Part shown: in pieces, positions 24,319-32,233 of the stretch
Layout: each line of letters begins with the position of its first letter
Position numbering within the stretch: position 1 is the stretch's first letter
Source: Flavobacterium buctense
Lineage (GTDB): Bacteria; Bacteroidota; Bacteroidia; Flavobacteriales; Flavobacteriaceae
DNA length: 64,000 bases
NCBI RefSeq assembly: GCF_014486695.1
Contig: NZ_JACTAB010000003.1
Location: 248,001 to 312,000, forward strand
Direction of reading: 5' to 3'
Program-made: the position numbers and the translations under genes
The notes under the pieces: generated by a model
The model's database searches: none
What the model was told of the DNA's origin: nothing
What the model saw: the letters and a program-made list of their open reading frames with translations, nothing else

Positions 24319-24828
24319 ATGAATGCAATTGTTAAGCGTAAAGCATCCGGAAAACTCAAAACTCTAGTGGCTGTTTTATTGGCATTGCCAATGACATCCA
24401 ACGCTCAATCTGACGTTACGGCTTTAGTTAGAGGCGGCGAAATTTTAGTAGGTGGTTTGATAACCCTTTTTTCTTCTTCTAAGAAACACACCAACAGCTT
24501 GACTGTGGAAAGTGTTTGTATTAAAAACAAAATGACTGAAAAAATCACTATCGTCATCACGCGACAGACCGAAGATGGTGAAGAAATTAAGAAAGAATTG
24601 GTTATCCCAAAAGACAGCAAAGAATGCTTTTATGAGTTGCCCAAAGGTGTTTATACCTACGAAATCATTTTAGCTAGCGAAGAAGTATATAAGAAAGGGG
24701 AATACTTTTTTAAAGACAAAACTGTCATTACTTTGAAAGAGGAAGCCAAAGAAGAACCAAAAAATGAAGTAAAAGAAAAACCTATTGAAGAAACCAAAGA
24801 AGAAGAAACAAAAACCCCGACTGATTAG
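24319..24828 (+). CDS. Exported protein of unknown function with Lys/Glu-rich tail
   Basis: A 169-residue protein. A basic n-region (MNAIVKRKASGKLK) and a hydrophobic core (TLVAVLLALPMTSNAQ) form a signal peptide ending near residue 30. The mature middle part, about 60-130, looks like a small beta domain (TIVITRQTEDGEEIKKELVIPKDS and LPKGVYTYEIILASEE). The last 35 residues are repeats of Lys/Glu/Pro (EEPKNEVKEKPIEETKEEE). No family is recognised. The terminator stem begins inside its last codons. Confidence 0.7.
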   Translation: MNAIVKRKASGKLKTLVAVLLALPMTSNAQSDVTALVRGGEILVGGLITLFSSSKKHTNSLTVESVCIKNKMTEKITIVITRQTEDGEEIKKELVIPKDSKECFYELPKGVYTYEIILASEEVYKKGEYFFKDKTVITLKEEAKEEPKNEVKEKPIEETKEEETKTPTD

Positions 24829-24839
24829 TCGGGGTTTTT
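24810..24839. terminator. Bidirectional terminator overlapping a stop codon
   Basis: AAAACCCCGACT / AGTCGGGGTTTT with a 4-nt loop. The plus-strand stop (24826-24828) lies inside the hairpin. The minus-strand E2 gene ends at 24846, so it serves both directions. Confidence 0.88.
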
Positions 24840-24845
24840 CTATTT

Positions 24846-26135
24846 TTAATATTCTCTATTAGCATCAAAAGCTTCTAGATATTCGGCTACTCGTTTTACA
24901 AAACTTCCGCCAAGCGCGCCATCTACAACTCGGTGATCGTAACTGTGTGACAAGAACATTTTTTGTCTGATGCCGATAAAATCACCTTCCGGAGTTTCAA
25001 TAACGGCAGGCACTTTTCTAATCGCGCCCAACGCTAAGATTCCTACTTGCGGTTGGTTGATAATTGGTGTTCCAAATACAGAACCAAAAGTTCCGACGTT
25101 CGTTACCGTATAAGTTCCGCCTTGTGTATCGTCCGGTTTTAGTTTCCCGGCTTTGGCTCGGTTTCCTAAATCGTTTACGGCTTTAGCCATACCAACTAAG
25201 TTCAACTGATCTGCATTTTTAATTACCGGAACAATTAAGTTTCCGTTTGGTAACGCAGCCGCCATTCCCAAATTGATATTTTTTCTTTTTATGATAAAAT
25301 CTCCGTCTACGGAAATGTTCATGCCCGGGAAATCTTTCAACGCTTTCGCCACGGCTTCCATAAAGATTGGGGTGAAAGTTAACTTCTCACCTTCACGTTT
25401 TTCGAATGCATTTTTAACTCTGTCTCTCCATTTTACAATATTAGTCACATCGACTTCAATAAAAGATTGTACGTGCGCCGAGGTTTGCACCGAAGCGACC
25501 ATATAACCTGAAATCAGCTTTCGCATTCTGTCCATTTCCACAATCTCGTCGCCACCGTTTACTGAAACCGGAGCTGTTTGAGTTGTCGGTTGTCGGTTGT
25601 CGGTTGTCGGTTGAACTGTTTGACTAGTGGCTAATGGCTTTTGCCTATTGCCTATATACTTTAAAATATCTTCTTTAGTCACGCGTCCGTCTTTTCCGGA
25701 ACCTGCCATGTTTTCCAATTCAGTTAATGAAATGCCTTCCGCGGTAGCTATGTTTTTTACCAATGGCGAGAAGAATTTATCAGACGATTTGAAATCCGCC
25801 GGAGCGGCTATAGTTGTTGCAACTTCTATCGTTTTTTCAACTTCTGCAACCGGTGCAGCAACAGTCTCAGCTTTCGGTGCTTCAACGCTTCCGCTTTCGG
25901 TTTCAATAATAGCGATGGTTTGGCCCACTTTTACCACATCATTCACTTGGAATAAAATTTCGGCTAAAACACCTGATACTTCGCTTGGCACTTCACTATC
26001 TACTTTATCGGTAGCGATTTCCAAAACAGCTTCATCGGCGTCGATTTTTTCGCCTACGTTTTTTAACCAATTGGTAATCGTTGCTTCTGCAACACTTTCT
26101 CCCATTTTGGGCAATTTCAATTCAAACTTTGCCAT
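24846..26135 (-). CDS. 2-oxo acid dehydrogenase E2 component (dihydrolipoamide acyltransferase)
   Basis: A 429-residue E2 subunit. The lipoyl domain (1-78) carries the lipoylated Lys44 in EIATDKVDSEV. The peripheral subunit-binding domain (about 120-160) has FFSPLVKNIATAEGIS and GKDGRVTKEDIL. The catalytic domain (about 195-429) ends with the HxxxDG active site in SYDHRVVDGALGG. The family transfers acyl groups to CoA. A branched-chain or 2-oxoglutarate complex is more likely than pyruvate, but this is not certain. The linker before the catalytic domain contains a four-unit 7-bp repeat. A TAATTTTG -7 box lies at 26173-26180. Confidence 0.9.
   Translation of the reverse strand: MAKFELKLPKMGESVAEATITNWLKNVGEKIDADEAVLEIATDKVDSEVPSEVSGVLAEILFQVNDVVKVGQTIAIIETESGSVEAPKAETVAAPVAEVEKTIEVATTIAAPADFKSSDKFFSPLVKNIATAEGISLTELENMAGSGKDGRVTKEDILKYIGNRQKPLATSQTVQPTTDNRQPTTQTAPVSVNGGDEIVEMDRMRKLISGYMVASVQTSAHVQSFIEVDVTNIVKWRDRVKNAFEKREGEKLTFTPIFMEAVAKALKDFPGMNISVDGDFIIKRKNINLGMAAALPNGNLIVPVIKNADQLNLVGMAKAVNDLGNRAKAGKLKPDDTQGGTYTVTNVGTFGSVFGTPIINQPQVGILALGAIRKVPAVIETPEGDFIGIRQKMFLSHSYDHRVVDGALGGSFVKRVAEYLEAFDANREY
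25583..25613. repeat. In-gene 7-bp tandem tract (TTGTCGG x4) in the E2 linker
   Basis: Four perfect TTGTCGG units plus TTG lie inside the E2 coding region and encode QPTTDNRQPTT. Because 7 is not a multiple of 3, gain or loss of one unit would shift the frame. Confidence 0.92.
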
Positions 26136-26209
26136 ATTGATAATCTAAAGTTGTATTTTGTTGTTTCGCTTGCAAAATTAATAAAAGAAAAAGCGATTTT
26201 CGTGTTTTT

Positions 26210-27376
26210 CTATAAATTAATTACTTCTCCTCTATCGTTACTACTGTTGCTTCCAATGATGAAATTACTTTCTACCGGTAACAATTTAAAAGTAAACGAC
26301 TTGTTCTTGCTGTCCTCCAAAAAAGCAATGGCATTTTTAAAACCGGTATAATTGGTATCTAAAATGACCTCAGTATTCTTAGTCTTCGAAATCGTTTGCG
26401 AAATTACTATTTTCCCGTTTTCTAAAAGCGTTCTTTCGATACTTTTTTGCAATTTAAAAGCTAATTTTTCCTTTAACGCTTCATTATCAGAAACTAAAAG
26501 ATAGTTTTCAGGCGTAAGTTTTGGTTGTGATTTTCCTTGAAACATTTTAACAAATGAAAAGAAGACGATACCAATTTTCATAATCAACGAAAAGAAAAAG
26601 GACACTTTAAAGTGCTTTTTATAAAAGAAATTCATGGCCTCTTGAAACCTTTTCATATAAGTTCCGTCACGGACAGTACTTTCTCCTTTGTAATGGATTA
26701 CAGTTGTTTCATGGAAATAATAATTGGTTTTCCCCTTTTGTAAAGCCTTATAACTCAAGTCAATATCATCCGAATACATAAAACAGTTTTCGTCAAAACC
26801 TCCTAAATCATTATACAATTCGCGTTTCATCACCATAAAAGCACCTACGAGTATATCGACTTTCCCGCTTTGGTTTTCGGCTAAATGTTGGGCATAATAT
26901 TGATTAAACCATGTTGACTTTGGAAAGATTTTATACAAACCAAATATCTTAGTAAAAGCAACCCAAGGCGTTGGAATGCCGCGTTTGCTTTCAGGTAGAA
27001 AGTTTCCGGTGCCATCTATTAGCTTGCAGCCGATTATACCGAGTTGCGAGTTGGGAGTTGCGAGTTGGGAGTTCAGTATTTTTTCAAACGTATCTTCCGC
27101 TACAACCGTATCCGGATTTAAGATGCAAATGTATTCGCCTTTGGCTTCTTTAACCGCAATGTTATTGCCTTTTGGGAAACCTGAATTTTCTTTGTTCTCG
27201 ATGAGTTTGATATTCGGAAAACGCTGCTTCATCATGGCGCAACTATCATCGGAAGAGTTGTTGTCTATGACAATAATTTCGGCATCCAAGTTTTGAATGG
27301 CTTTTTGTACAGTCAAAACACACTGCTCTAAAAAGTAGCGCACATTATAATTAAGGATGATGACGGATAGTTGCAT
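26210..27376 (-). CDS. Glycosyltransferase family 2, membrane-associated
   Basis: A 388-residue GT2 enzyme of the rhamnosyltransferase-like group. The GT-A domain shows LSVIILNYNVRYFLEQC at the N-terminus, IIVIDNNSSDDS near 35-46, the donor-binding CILNPDTVVAED near 83 and CFMYSDDIDLSYKALQKG near 198-215. A hydrophobic segment near 257-280 suggests membrane attachment. The C-terminal 100 residues are an extension of unknown role. A 7-bp tandem tract lies inside the gene (encoding NSQLATPNSQL near residue 105). A TATATTTG box precedes it (27381-27388). Confidence 0.86.
   Translation of the reverse strand: MQLSVIILNYNVRYFLEQCVLTVQKAIQNLDAEIIVIDNNSSDDSCAMMKQRFPNIKLIENKENSGFPKGNNIAVKEAKGEYICILNPDTVVAEDTFEKILNSQLATPNSQLGIIGCKLIDGTGNFLPESKRGIPTPWVAFTKIFGLYKIFPKSTWFNQYYAQHLAENQSGKVDILVGAFMVMKRELYNDLGGFDENCFMYSDDIDLSYKALQKGKTNYYFHETTVIHYKGESTVRDGTYMKRFQEAMNFFYKKHFKVSFFFSLIMKIGIVFFSFVKMFQGKSQPKLTPENYLLVSDNEALKEKLAFKLQKSIERTLLENGKIVISQTISKTKNTEVILDTNYTGFKNAIAFLEDSKNKSFTFKLLPVESNFIIGSNSSNDRGEVINL
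27041..27075. repeat. In-gene 7-bp tandem tract (GAGTTGS) in a GT2 gene
   Basis: Units GAGTTGC, GAGTTGG, GAGTTGC, GAGTTGG and GAGTTCA lie in the minus-strand GT2 gene. They encode NSQLATPNSQL between the donor-binding region and GIIGCKLIDG. Confidence 0.9.
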
Positions 27377-27390
27377 TGGACAAATATAAT

Positions 27391-27414
27391 AGATTGTTAG
27401 ATTATTAGATACGG
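27391..27414. repeat. 8-bp degenerate tandem tract
   Basis: AGATTGTT, AGATTATT and AGATACGG run head to tail between the divergent GT2 and ABC-F genes. Confidence 0.7.
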
Positions 27415-27476
27415 CTGCGCTTTTAGATTGTTAGAAATTTGAGTTACTTTTGCCGAAAAGTTATAGTTTTCATTTG

Positions 27477-27504
27477 ACTCCTAACTCCTAATTTAAAACT
27501 CATA
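27477..27504. repeat. 7-bp degenerate tandem tract before the ABC-F gene
   Basis: ACTCCTA, ACTCCTA, ATTTAAA and ACTCATA run head to tail and end 8 bp before the GTG start at 27513. Confidence 0.75.
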
Positions 27505-27512
27505 CCTCAAAA

Positions 27513-29375
27513 GTGAATTACCTTTCAGTAGAAAATATATCGAAGTCCTTTGGCGAAAGAACCTTGTTTGCCAATCTTTCATTCGGCATCAACAAAGACC
27601 AAAAAATCGCCTTCATTGCCAAAAACGGTTCGGGAAAAACCCAAATTATGAAAATGATTAATGGCGAAGACGAACCGGACACTGGACAAATCGTGATTCG
27701 AAAAGGGTTGAAAATGGCATTTCTTTCTCAGAACAACCAACTTCAGGAAGAACTGACGATTGAGGAAAGTATTTTTGCTTCTGATAATGAAATCCTGCAT
27801 GTAATTGAACAATACGAAAAAGCCTTGGAAAACCCGGAAGACGAGGAAAAATACCAATTGGCTTTTGACGAAATGGACCGCCATAACGCTTGGGATTTTG
27901 AAACACAATTCAAACAAATTCTATCCAAATTAAAACTGGACGATTTAAAACTAAAAGTAAAATCGCTTTCGGGTGGACAAAAGAAACGTTTGTCATTGGC
28001 CATTATTTTAATCAATCGTCCTGATTTACTGATATTGGATGAGCCAACGAATCACTTGGATTTAGAGATGATTGAGTGGCTGGAAAGTTATTTTGCCAAA
28101 GAAAATATCACGCTGTTTATGGTGACACACGACCGTTTCTTTTTGGAACGCGTTTGTAACGAAATCATCGAACTCGACAACGGAAAGTTATACCAATACA
28201 AAGGCAATTATTCTTACTATTTGCAGAAAAAGGAAGAGCGAATTGCCATGGAAAATTCTTCTATCGACAAAGCGCAAAACCTTTTCGTCAAAGAATTGGC
28301 CTGGATGCGAAGACAACCGAAAGCAAGAACGACCAAATCAAAATCGCGCCAAGATGACTTTTATGTAATTAAAGAAAAAGCGGAAAGCCGAAGAAAAGAA
28401 AATGTAGTTGAGCTCGAAATCAACATGGAACGCATGGGCAGCAAGATTATTGAGCTGTACAAACTGAACAAAAAATTCAAGGAAAAAACCATATTAGATA
28501 ATTTTACTTATGACTTCCAACGTGGCGAACGCATTGGAATAATTGGTAAAAACGGTACCGGAAAGTCAACTTTCTTAAACATATTGACCAAAACCATGGC
28601 ACCCGATTCGGGCAAAGTGATTATTGGTGACACGATTAAAATTGGCTATTATACCCAAAGCGGTATCAACCCAAAACCGGGACAAAAAGTAATCGACATC
28701 ATCAAAGAATACGGCGAATACATTCCGTTGACGAAAGGAAAAATCATTTCGGCTTCGCAATTGTTGGAACGCTTCTTATTTGATGCCAAAAAACAATACG
28801 ATTTCGTAGAAAAACTAAGCGGTGGTGAATTGAAAAGACTGTATTTGTGTACGGTTTTGATTCAGAATCCGAACTTCCTGATTCTCGATGAGCCTACGAA
28901 TGACTTGGACATTGTGACGTTGAATGTACTGGAAAGTTTCTTATTGGATTATCCGGGTTGTTTATTAGTGGTTTCTCACGATAGATACTTTATGGATAAG
29001 ATCGTGGACCATTTGTTCATCTTCAGAGGCGAAGGACAGATTGAAGATTTTCCCGGGAATTATTCCGATTTCAGAGCGTATGAAGATTCGGCTGAGCCCA
29101 AAGTTTTATCAAATGTTTCCACCGAAAAGACGAATTGGAAACAAAACAATCCAACGTCTTCAGGACTGAATTTCAACGAACAAAAGGAATTCAGCAAAAT
29201 CGAACGCGAAATAAAAGACTTAGAATACGAGAAAAAACAAATCGAAAACCAATTCGCCGAAGGCAAAGTAGCCGATGCTGACATCACCAAAAAAGCCAAC
29301 GAACTGCAAGCCATCATTCAAAAGTTAGAAGAAAAAGAAGAACGCTGGTTTGAGCTTTCAAGCAAAATGGAGTAA
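27513..29375 (+). CDS. ABC-F family ATP-binding protein (Uup-like)
   Basis: A 620-residue soluble protein with two ABC ATPase domains and no membrane part. It starts with GTG. Domain 1 has the Walker A AKNGSGKTQ near 36-44, LSGGQKKRL near 155 and LLILDEPTNHLD. Domain 2 has GKNGTGKSTF near 348, LSGGELKRLY and FLILDEPTNDLD. A C-terminal coiled coil (about 555-620) is rich in Lys/Glu. ABC-F proteins act on ribosomes or recombination intermediates; the coiled-coil tail resembles Uup. A -7 box TACTTTTG (27445-27452) lies upstream. Confidence 0.9.
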   Translation: MNYLSVENISKSFGERTLFANLSFGINKDQKIAFIAKNGSGKTQIMKMINGEDEPDTGQIVIRKGLKMAFLSQNNQLQEELTIEESIFASDNEILHVIEQYEKALENPEDEEKYQLAFDEMDRHNAWDFETQFKQILSKLKLDDLKLKVKSLSGGQKKRLSLAIILINRPDLLILDEPTNHLDLEMIEWLESYFAKENITLFMVTHDRFFLERVCNEIIELDNGKLYQYKGNYSYYLQKKEERIAMENSSIDKAQNLFVKELAWMRRQPKARTTKSKSRQDDFYVIKEKAESRRKENVVELEINMERMGSKIIELYKLNKKFKEKTILDNFTYDFQRGERIGIIGKNGTGKSTFLNILTKTMAPDSGKVIIGDTIKIGYYTQSGINPKPGQKVIDIIKEYGEYIPLTKGKIISASQLLERFLFDAKKQYDFVEKLSGGELKRLYLCTVLIQNPNFLILDEPTNDLDIVTLNVLESFLLDYPGCLLVVSHDRYFMDKIVDHLFIFRGEGQIEDFPGNYSDFRAYEDSAEPKVLSNVSTEKTNWKQNNPTSSGLNFNEQKEFSKIEREIKDLEYEKKQIENQFAEGKVADADITKKANELQAIIQKLEEKEERWFELSSKME

Positions 29376-29380
29376 ATTAT

Positions 29381-29462
29381 TTCACAGAGATTCACAGAGA
29401 AAAAATGAGTCTCACAGAGAAAAACTCTGTGTATCTTAACTTAAACTCCGTGAATCTCTGTG
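29381..29462. repeat. 10-bp tandem tract forming two nested hairpins
   Basis: TTCACAGAGA is repeated at 29381 and 29391, and CTCACAGAGA at 29411. The outer arms 29383-29399 and 29446-29462 pair over 17 bp with one mismatch. Inside them CACAGAG (29413-29419) pairs with CTCTGTG (29425-29431). It fills the gap between the ABC-F and methyltransferase genes. Confidence 0.85.
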
Positions 29463-29475
29463 TAACAAAAAATAA

Positions 29476-30255
29476 ATGTTACAGCAAATAAAGTCATATT
29501 TAAACTTCCTTTGGAACTCCAAAAACGAACACGGAGTGCATTCACCATTTGTCTTTAATTTGGTGACGAAATGTTTTTATGACAAGCAACAATATCCCGA
29601 ATATTCGATTTTAAAAAAGTACAGAAAATCGCTTTTAGAAAACAAAAACACTATCGAAGTAACTGATTTTGGTGCCGGTTCCAGGGTTTTCAAAAGCAAC
29701 ACCAGAGCGATAAACCAAATTGCTAAAACAGCGGGAATTACTTTGAAACGAGCGGAATTATTGTTCAGAATCACGAAGTATTTTCAACCGGAAAACATCT
29801 TGGAAATCGGAACATCATTAGGTTTAGCGACTTCCGCTTTAGCCTTAGGAAATCCGAAAGCTAAAGTTATCACTTTGGAAGGTTGTGAAAATACGCTCAA
29901 TCAATGTCAATGGCAATTGCAAAAATTCAATATCAATAATGTTGAATGTGTCAATACTGAATTTTCAAGCCATCTAAATAATTATCAATTGTCATTTATC
30001 AATTATCAATTAATTTACTTCGACGGCAACCATTCCAAACAAGCTACTTTAAACTATTTCGAATTATTACTTCCGACAATAACTAACGAAACCGTTTGGA
30101 TTTTCGACGATATTCATTGGAGCAAAGACATGGAAGAAGCTTGGGAAATCATCCAAAACCATCCAAAAGTTACCGTAACAATTGATACTTTTCAATGGGG
30201 ATTGGTATTCTTTAGAACCGAACAAGAGAAAGAACATTTTGTCATTCGCACCTGA
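29476..30255 (+). CDS. Class I SAM-dependent methyltransferase
   Basis: A 259-residue O-methyltransferase-like protein. Motif I is ENILEIGTSLGLATSALALG near residues 111-130, followed by AKVITLEGCENTL (acidic residue binding SAM ribose) and the YFDGNHSKQATLNYF block near 180. The start MLQQIKSYLNFLWNSKNEHGVHSPFVF is typical of a Bacteroidota subfamily. The substrate is unknown. A four-unit 7-bp tract inside the gene encodes NYQLSFINYQL, just before the acidic strand. Confidence 0.84.
   Translation: MLQQIKSYLNFLWNSKNEHGVHSPFVFNLVTKCFYDKQQYPEYSILKKYRKSLLENKNTIEVTDFGAGSRVFKSNTRAINQIAKTAGITLKRAELLFRITKYFQPENILEIGTSLGLATSALALGNPKAKVITLEGCENTLNQCQWQLQKFNINNVECVNTEFSSHLNNYQLSFINYQLIYFDGNHSKQATLNYFELLLPTITNETVWIFDDIHWSKDMEEAWEIIQNHPKVTVTIDTFQWGLVFFRTEQEKEHFVIRT
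29980..30014. repeat. In-gene 7-bp tandem tract in a methyltransferase gene
   Basis: AATTATC, AATTGTC, ATTTATC, AATTATC and AATTAAT lie in frame with the gene and encode NYQLSFINYQL. Confidence 0.85.
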
Positions 30256-30292
30256 AATTTGTAACAAATCCTTGTTGCAGATTACTTATATT

Positions 30293-30320
30293 CGTAATTC
30301 ATAATTCGTAATTCATCATT
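30293..30320. repeat. Four-unit 7-bp tandem tract just before a start codon
   Basis: CGTAATT, CATAATT, CGTAATT and CATCATT end three bases before the ATG at 30324, as in the copy at 4903-4930. Confidence 0.85.
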
Positions 30321-30323
30321 TCA

Positions 30324-31022
30324 ATGGCAAATCCGTTAATTAATATAAAGGACTTAAAACGCAATTTCCAACTCGGAAGCGAAACCATCTACGTTTTAAA
30401 AGGCATCGATTTACAAATCAACAAAGGCGAATATGTTGCCCTAATGGGACCATCAGGTTCCGGAAAATCAACGCTGATGAACCTTTTAGGCTGTTTGGAC
30501 TCAGCAACCTCAGGAACTTACATATTAAACGGAAATGACGTCAGCCAAATGCACGACGACGATTTAGCCGAAATCCGCAACAAAGAAATCGGATTCGTGT
30601 TCCAAACCTTCAATCTTTTACCAAGAACTACTGCACTCGACAATGTAGCTTTGCCCATGATTTACGCCGGTTATTCAAAATCTGAAAGAAATGCGCGCGC
30701 CACGGAAGTATTGACCCAAGTAAGTTTGGCCGACAGAATGGACCACCAACCCAACCAACTTTCGGGCGGACAACGCCAGCGTGTGGCGATTGCCAGAGCT
30801 TTAGTCAACAAGCCGTCTATCATTTTAGCCGATGAACCAACAGGAAATCTCGACAGTAAAACCTCTGTCGAAATCATGAACCTCTTCAACGACATCCATA
30901 AAAACGGCAACACCGTAATTTTGGTAACCCACGAAGAAGACATCGCCAAATATGCCCACAGAATCATCCGATTACGCGACGGCATCATCGAAAGTGACAG
31001 TCCAAACGTTGATCATTTGTAA
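30324..31022 (+). CDS. ABC transporter ATP-binding protein (LolD/MacB type)
   Basis: A 232-residue ATPase of the MacB/LolD group. Walker A is GPSGSGKST near 42-50, the signature [15 protein letters not shown] near 145-159, Walker [13 protein letters not shown] near 165 and the H-loop VTHEED near 202. The [18 protein letters not shown] block is typical of lipoprotein or peptide export ATPases that work with FtsX-like permeases. No permease gene is adjacent, so the partner is elsewhere. It is cytoplasmic, bound to the inner membrane complex. Confidence 0.9.
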   Translation: MANPLINIKDLKRNFQLGSETIYVLKGIDLQINKGEYVALMGPSGSGKSTLMNLLGCLDSATSGTYILNGNDVSQMHDDDLAEIRNKEIGFVFQTFNLLPRTTALDNVALPMIYAGYSKSERNARATEVLTQVSLADRMDHQPNQLSGGQRQRVAIARALVNKPSIILADEPTGNLDSKTSVEIMNLFNDIHKNGNTVILVTHEEDIAKYAHRIIRLRDGIIESDSPNVDHL

Positions 31023-31025
31023 AGT

Positions 31026-31107
31026 TAGGAGCGAAAGGCTCGGGCTTTATCGGTAATCCATATTCCTGCTGTCCATTCTGCAAGGCGCCATTCCCATCAG
31101 GGCTAAA
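31026..31107 (-). repeat. AGCCC-type structured element (minus strand)
   Basis: Read on the minus strand it begins AGCCCTGATGGGAATGGC and contains GGACAGCAGGAATA; bases 31061-31107 are identical, in inverted orientation, to 37970-38016. The far end AGGAGCGAAAGGCTCGGGC also matches that copy at 17 of 19 positions. It lies between lolD-like and adenosyltransferase genes. Confidence 0.85.
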
Positions 31108-31144
31108 GAGTAATCCATTTGTATCCTTGTCAACAATGCAAAAA

Positions 31145-31184
31145 CTTAGTACCTTAGCGCCTTAGTACCTTAGCACCTTTAAAA
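31145..31184. repeat. 8-bp tandem tract running into a start codon
   Basis: CTTAGTAC, CTTAGCGC, CTTAGTAC, CTTAGCAC and CTTTAAAA run head to tail and end exactly at the ATG at 31185. Confidence 0.85.
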
Positions 31185-31754
31185 ATGAAAGTCTACACCA
31201 AAACCGGCGACACCGGAACGACCGCACTTTTCGGCGGCACTCGAGTCCCGAAACACCATATCCGTATCGAAAGTTACGGCACCGTTGACGAACTCAACTC
31301 ACACATCGGATTAATCCGCGACCAAGACATTAATGTTTTATACAAAAATGTTTTGATTGAAGTGCAGGACCGACTCTTTACCGTCGGCGCCATTTTAGCC
31401 ACACCACCCGAAAAAGAAATATTAAAAAACGGCCAACCTCGATTAAACATCAACCGAATTTCGGAAGAAGATATCGCCTTTTTAGAAAATGAAATTGACA
31501 GCATGGATACCGCTTTACCACAAATGACACACTTTGTCTTACCAGGCGGCCATACCACTGTGTCATATTGTCACATTGCGCGCTGTGTCTGCCGTAGAGC
31601 CGAACGTTTGGCTACCCATTTACACGAATTAGAACCTACGGATGAGCAAGTAATTAAGTACTTAAACCGACTTTCTGACTACCTTTTTGTCTTGGCACGG
31701 AAGTTGTCCTTTGACCTTCAAGCGGAGGAAGTGAAATGGATACCGCGAAAGTAA
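31185..31754 (+). CDS. Cob(I)yrinic acid a,c-diamide adenosyltransferase (PduO type)
   Basis: A 189-residue PduO-type ATP:corrinoid adenosyltransferase. The N-terminal ATP site KTGDTGTTALFGGTRVPK is followed by RIESYGTVDELNSHIG near 28-43, and later CHIARCVCRRAERLATHL near 126-143 and YLNRLSDYLFVLARKL near 160-175. It makes adenosylcobalamin from cob(I)alamin and ATP in the cytoplasm. The product is the cofactor of methylmalonyl-CoA mutase, whose chaperone gene meaB lies 8 kb away. Confidence 0.93.
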   Translation: MKVYTKTGDTGTTALFGGTRVPKHHIRIESYGTVDELNSHIGLIRDQDINVLYKNVLIEVQDRLFTVGAILATPPEKEILKNGQPRLNINRISEEDIAFLENEIDSMDTALPQMTHFVLPGGHTTVSYCHIARCVCRRAERLATHLHELEPTDEQVIKYLNRLSDYLFVLARKLSFDLQAEEVKWIPRK

Positions 31755-31855
31755 ACAGTCGCAGTGTTCAGTAGCCAGTTTCTGCAAACTGAGACTGAGA
31801 CTGAGCACTGAAACAGGACGTTCTTAAACTTACTAAAAAATAAATCAAAAAAAAC

Positions 31856-31885
31856 TTGACTTTTTCAGTATAAAATTTATTTTTG
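31856..31885 (+). promoter_or_regulatory. Sigma-A type promoter, TTG-N19-TATTTTTG
   Basis: TTG at 31856-31858 and TATTTTTG at 31878-31885 are exactly 19 bp apart, matching the Flavobacterium consensus. The DUF2795 start lies 22 bp downstream. Confidence 0.78.
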
Positions 31886-31907
31886 CATAAACTAAAATCG
31901 ACAGAAG

Positions 31908-32129
31908 ATGTATTGGACATTAGAATTGGCATCCTATTTAAGCGATGCGCCTTGGCCAGCTACCAAAGATGAACTTATCGACTATGCTATACGAACAGGT
32001 GCTCCACTAGAAGTAGTTGAGAATTTGCAATCCATAGAAGACGAAGGTGAAATCTACGAATCAATGGAAGAGATTTGGCCGGATTATCCAACAGACGAAG
32101 ATTACCTTTGGAACGAGGATGAATATTAA
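31908..32129 (+). CDS. DUF2795 domain-containing protein
   Basis: A 73-residue very acidic protein. The N-terminal 50 residues match DUF2795 (LASYLSDAPWPATKDELIDYAIRTGAPLEVVENLQSI), and the tail is Asp/Glu/Tyr-rich (PDYPTDEDYLWNEDEY). This form is conserved in Flavobacteria. The family is thought of as a small helical domain without assigned function. It has its own consensus promoter and its own terminator, so it is a monocistronic, probably well-expressed gene. Confidence 0.87.
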   Translation: MYWTLELASYLSDAPWPATKDELIDYAIRTGAPLEVVENLQSIEDEGEIYESMEEIWPDYPTDEDYLWNEDEY

Positions 32130-32151
32130 AAAAATAAACAATCACAACAAT

Positions 32152-32180
32152 GAAAAAAGTCCGTTTAGGGCTTTTTTTTT
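32152..32180 (+). terminator. Terminator after the DUF2795 gene
   Basis: AAAAAAGTCC, a 5-nt loop and GGGCTTTTTT with a long T-run lie 23 bp after the stop. A secA -7 box (TAAATTTG, 32184-32191) follows directly. Confidence 0.78.
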
Positions 32181-32233
32181 GTTTAAATTTGCACTCCTTT
32201 ACAAAGGATTAAAACATAAAATACAAACCCATT

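Noticed and set aside
25627..26148. 173-codon plus-strand open frame opposite the E2 gene
   Set aside because: It mirrors the strongly supported E2 reading frame and shows no family features.
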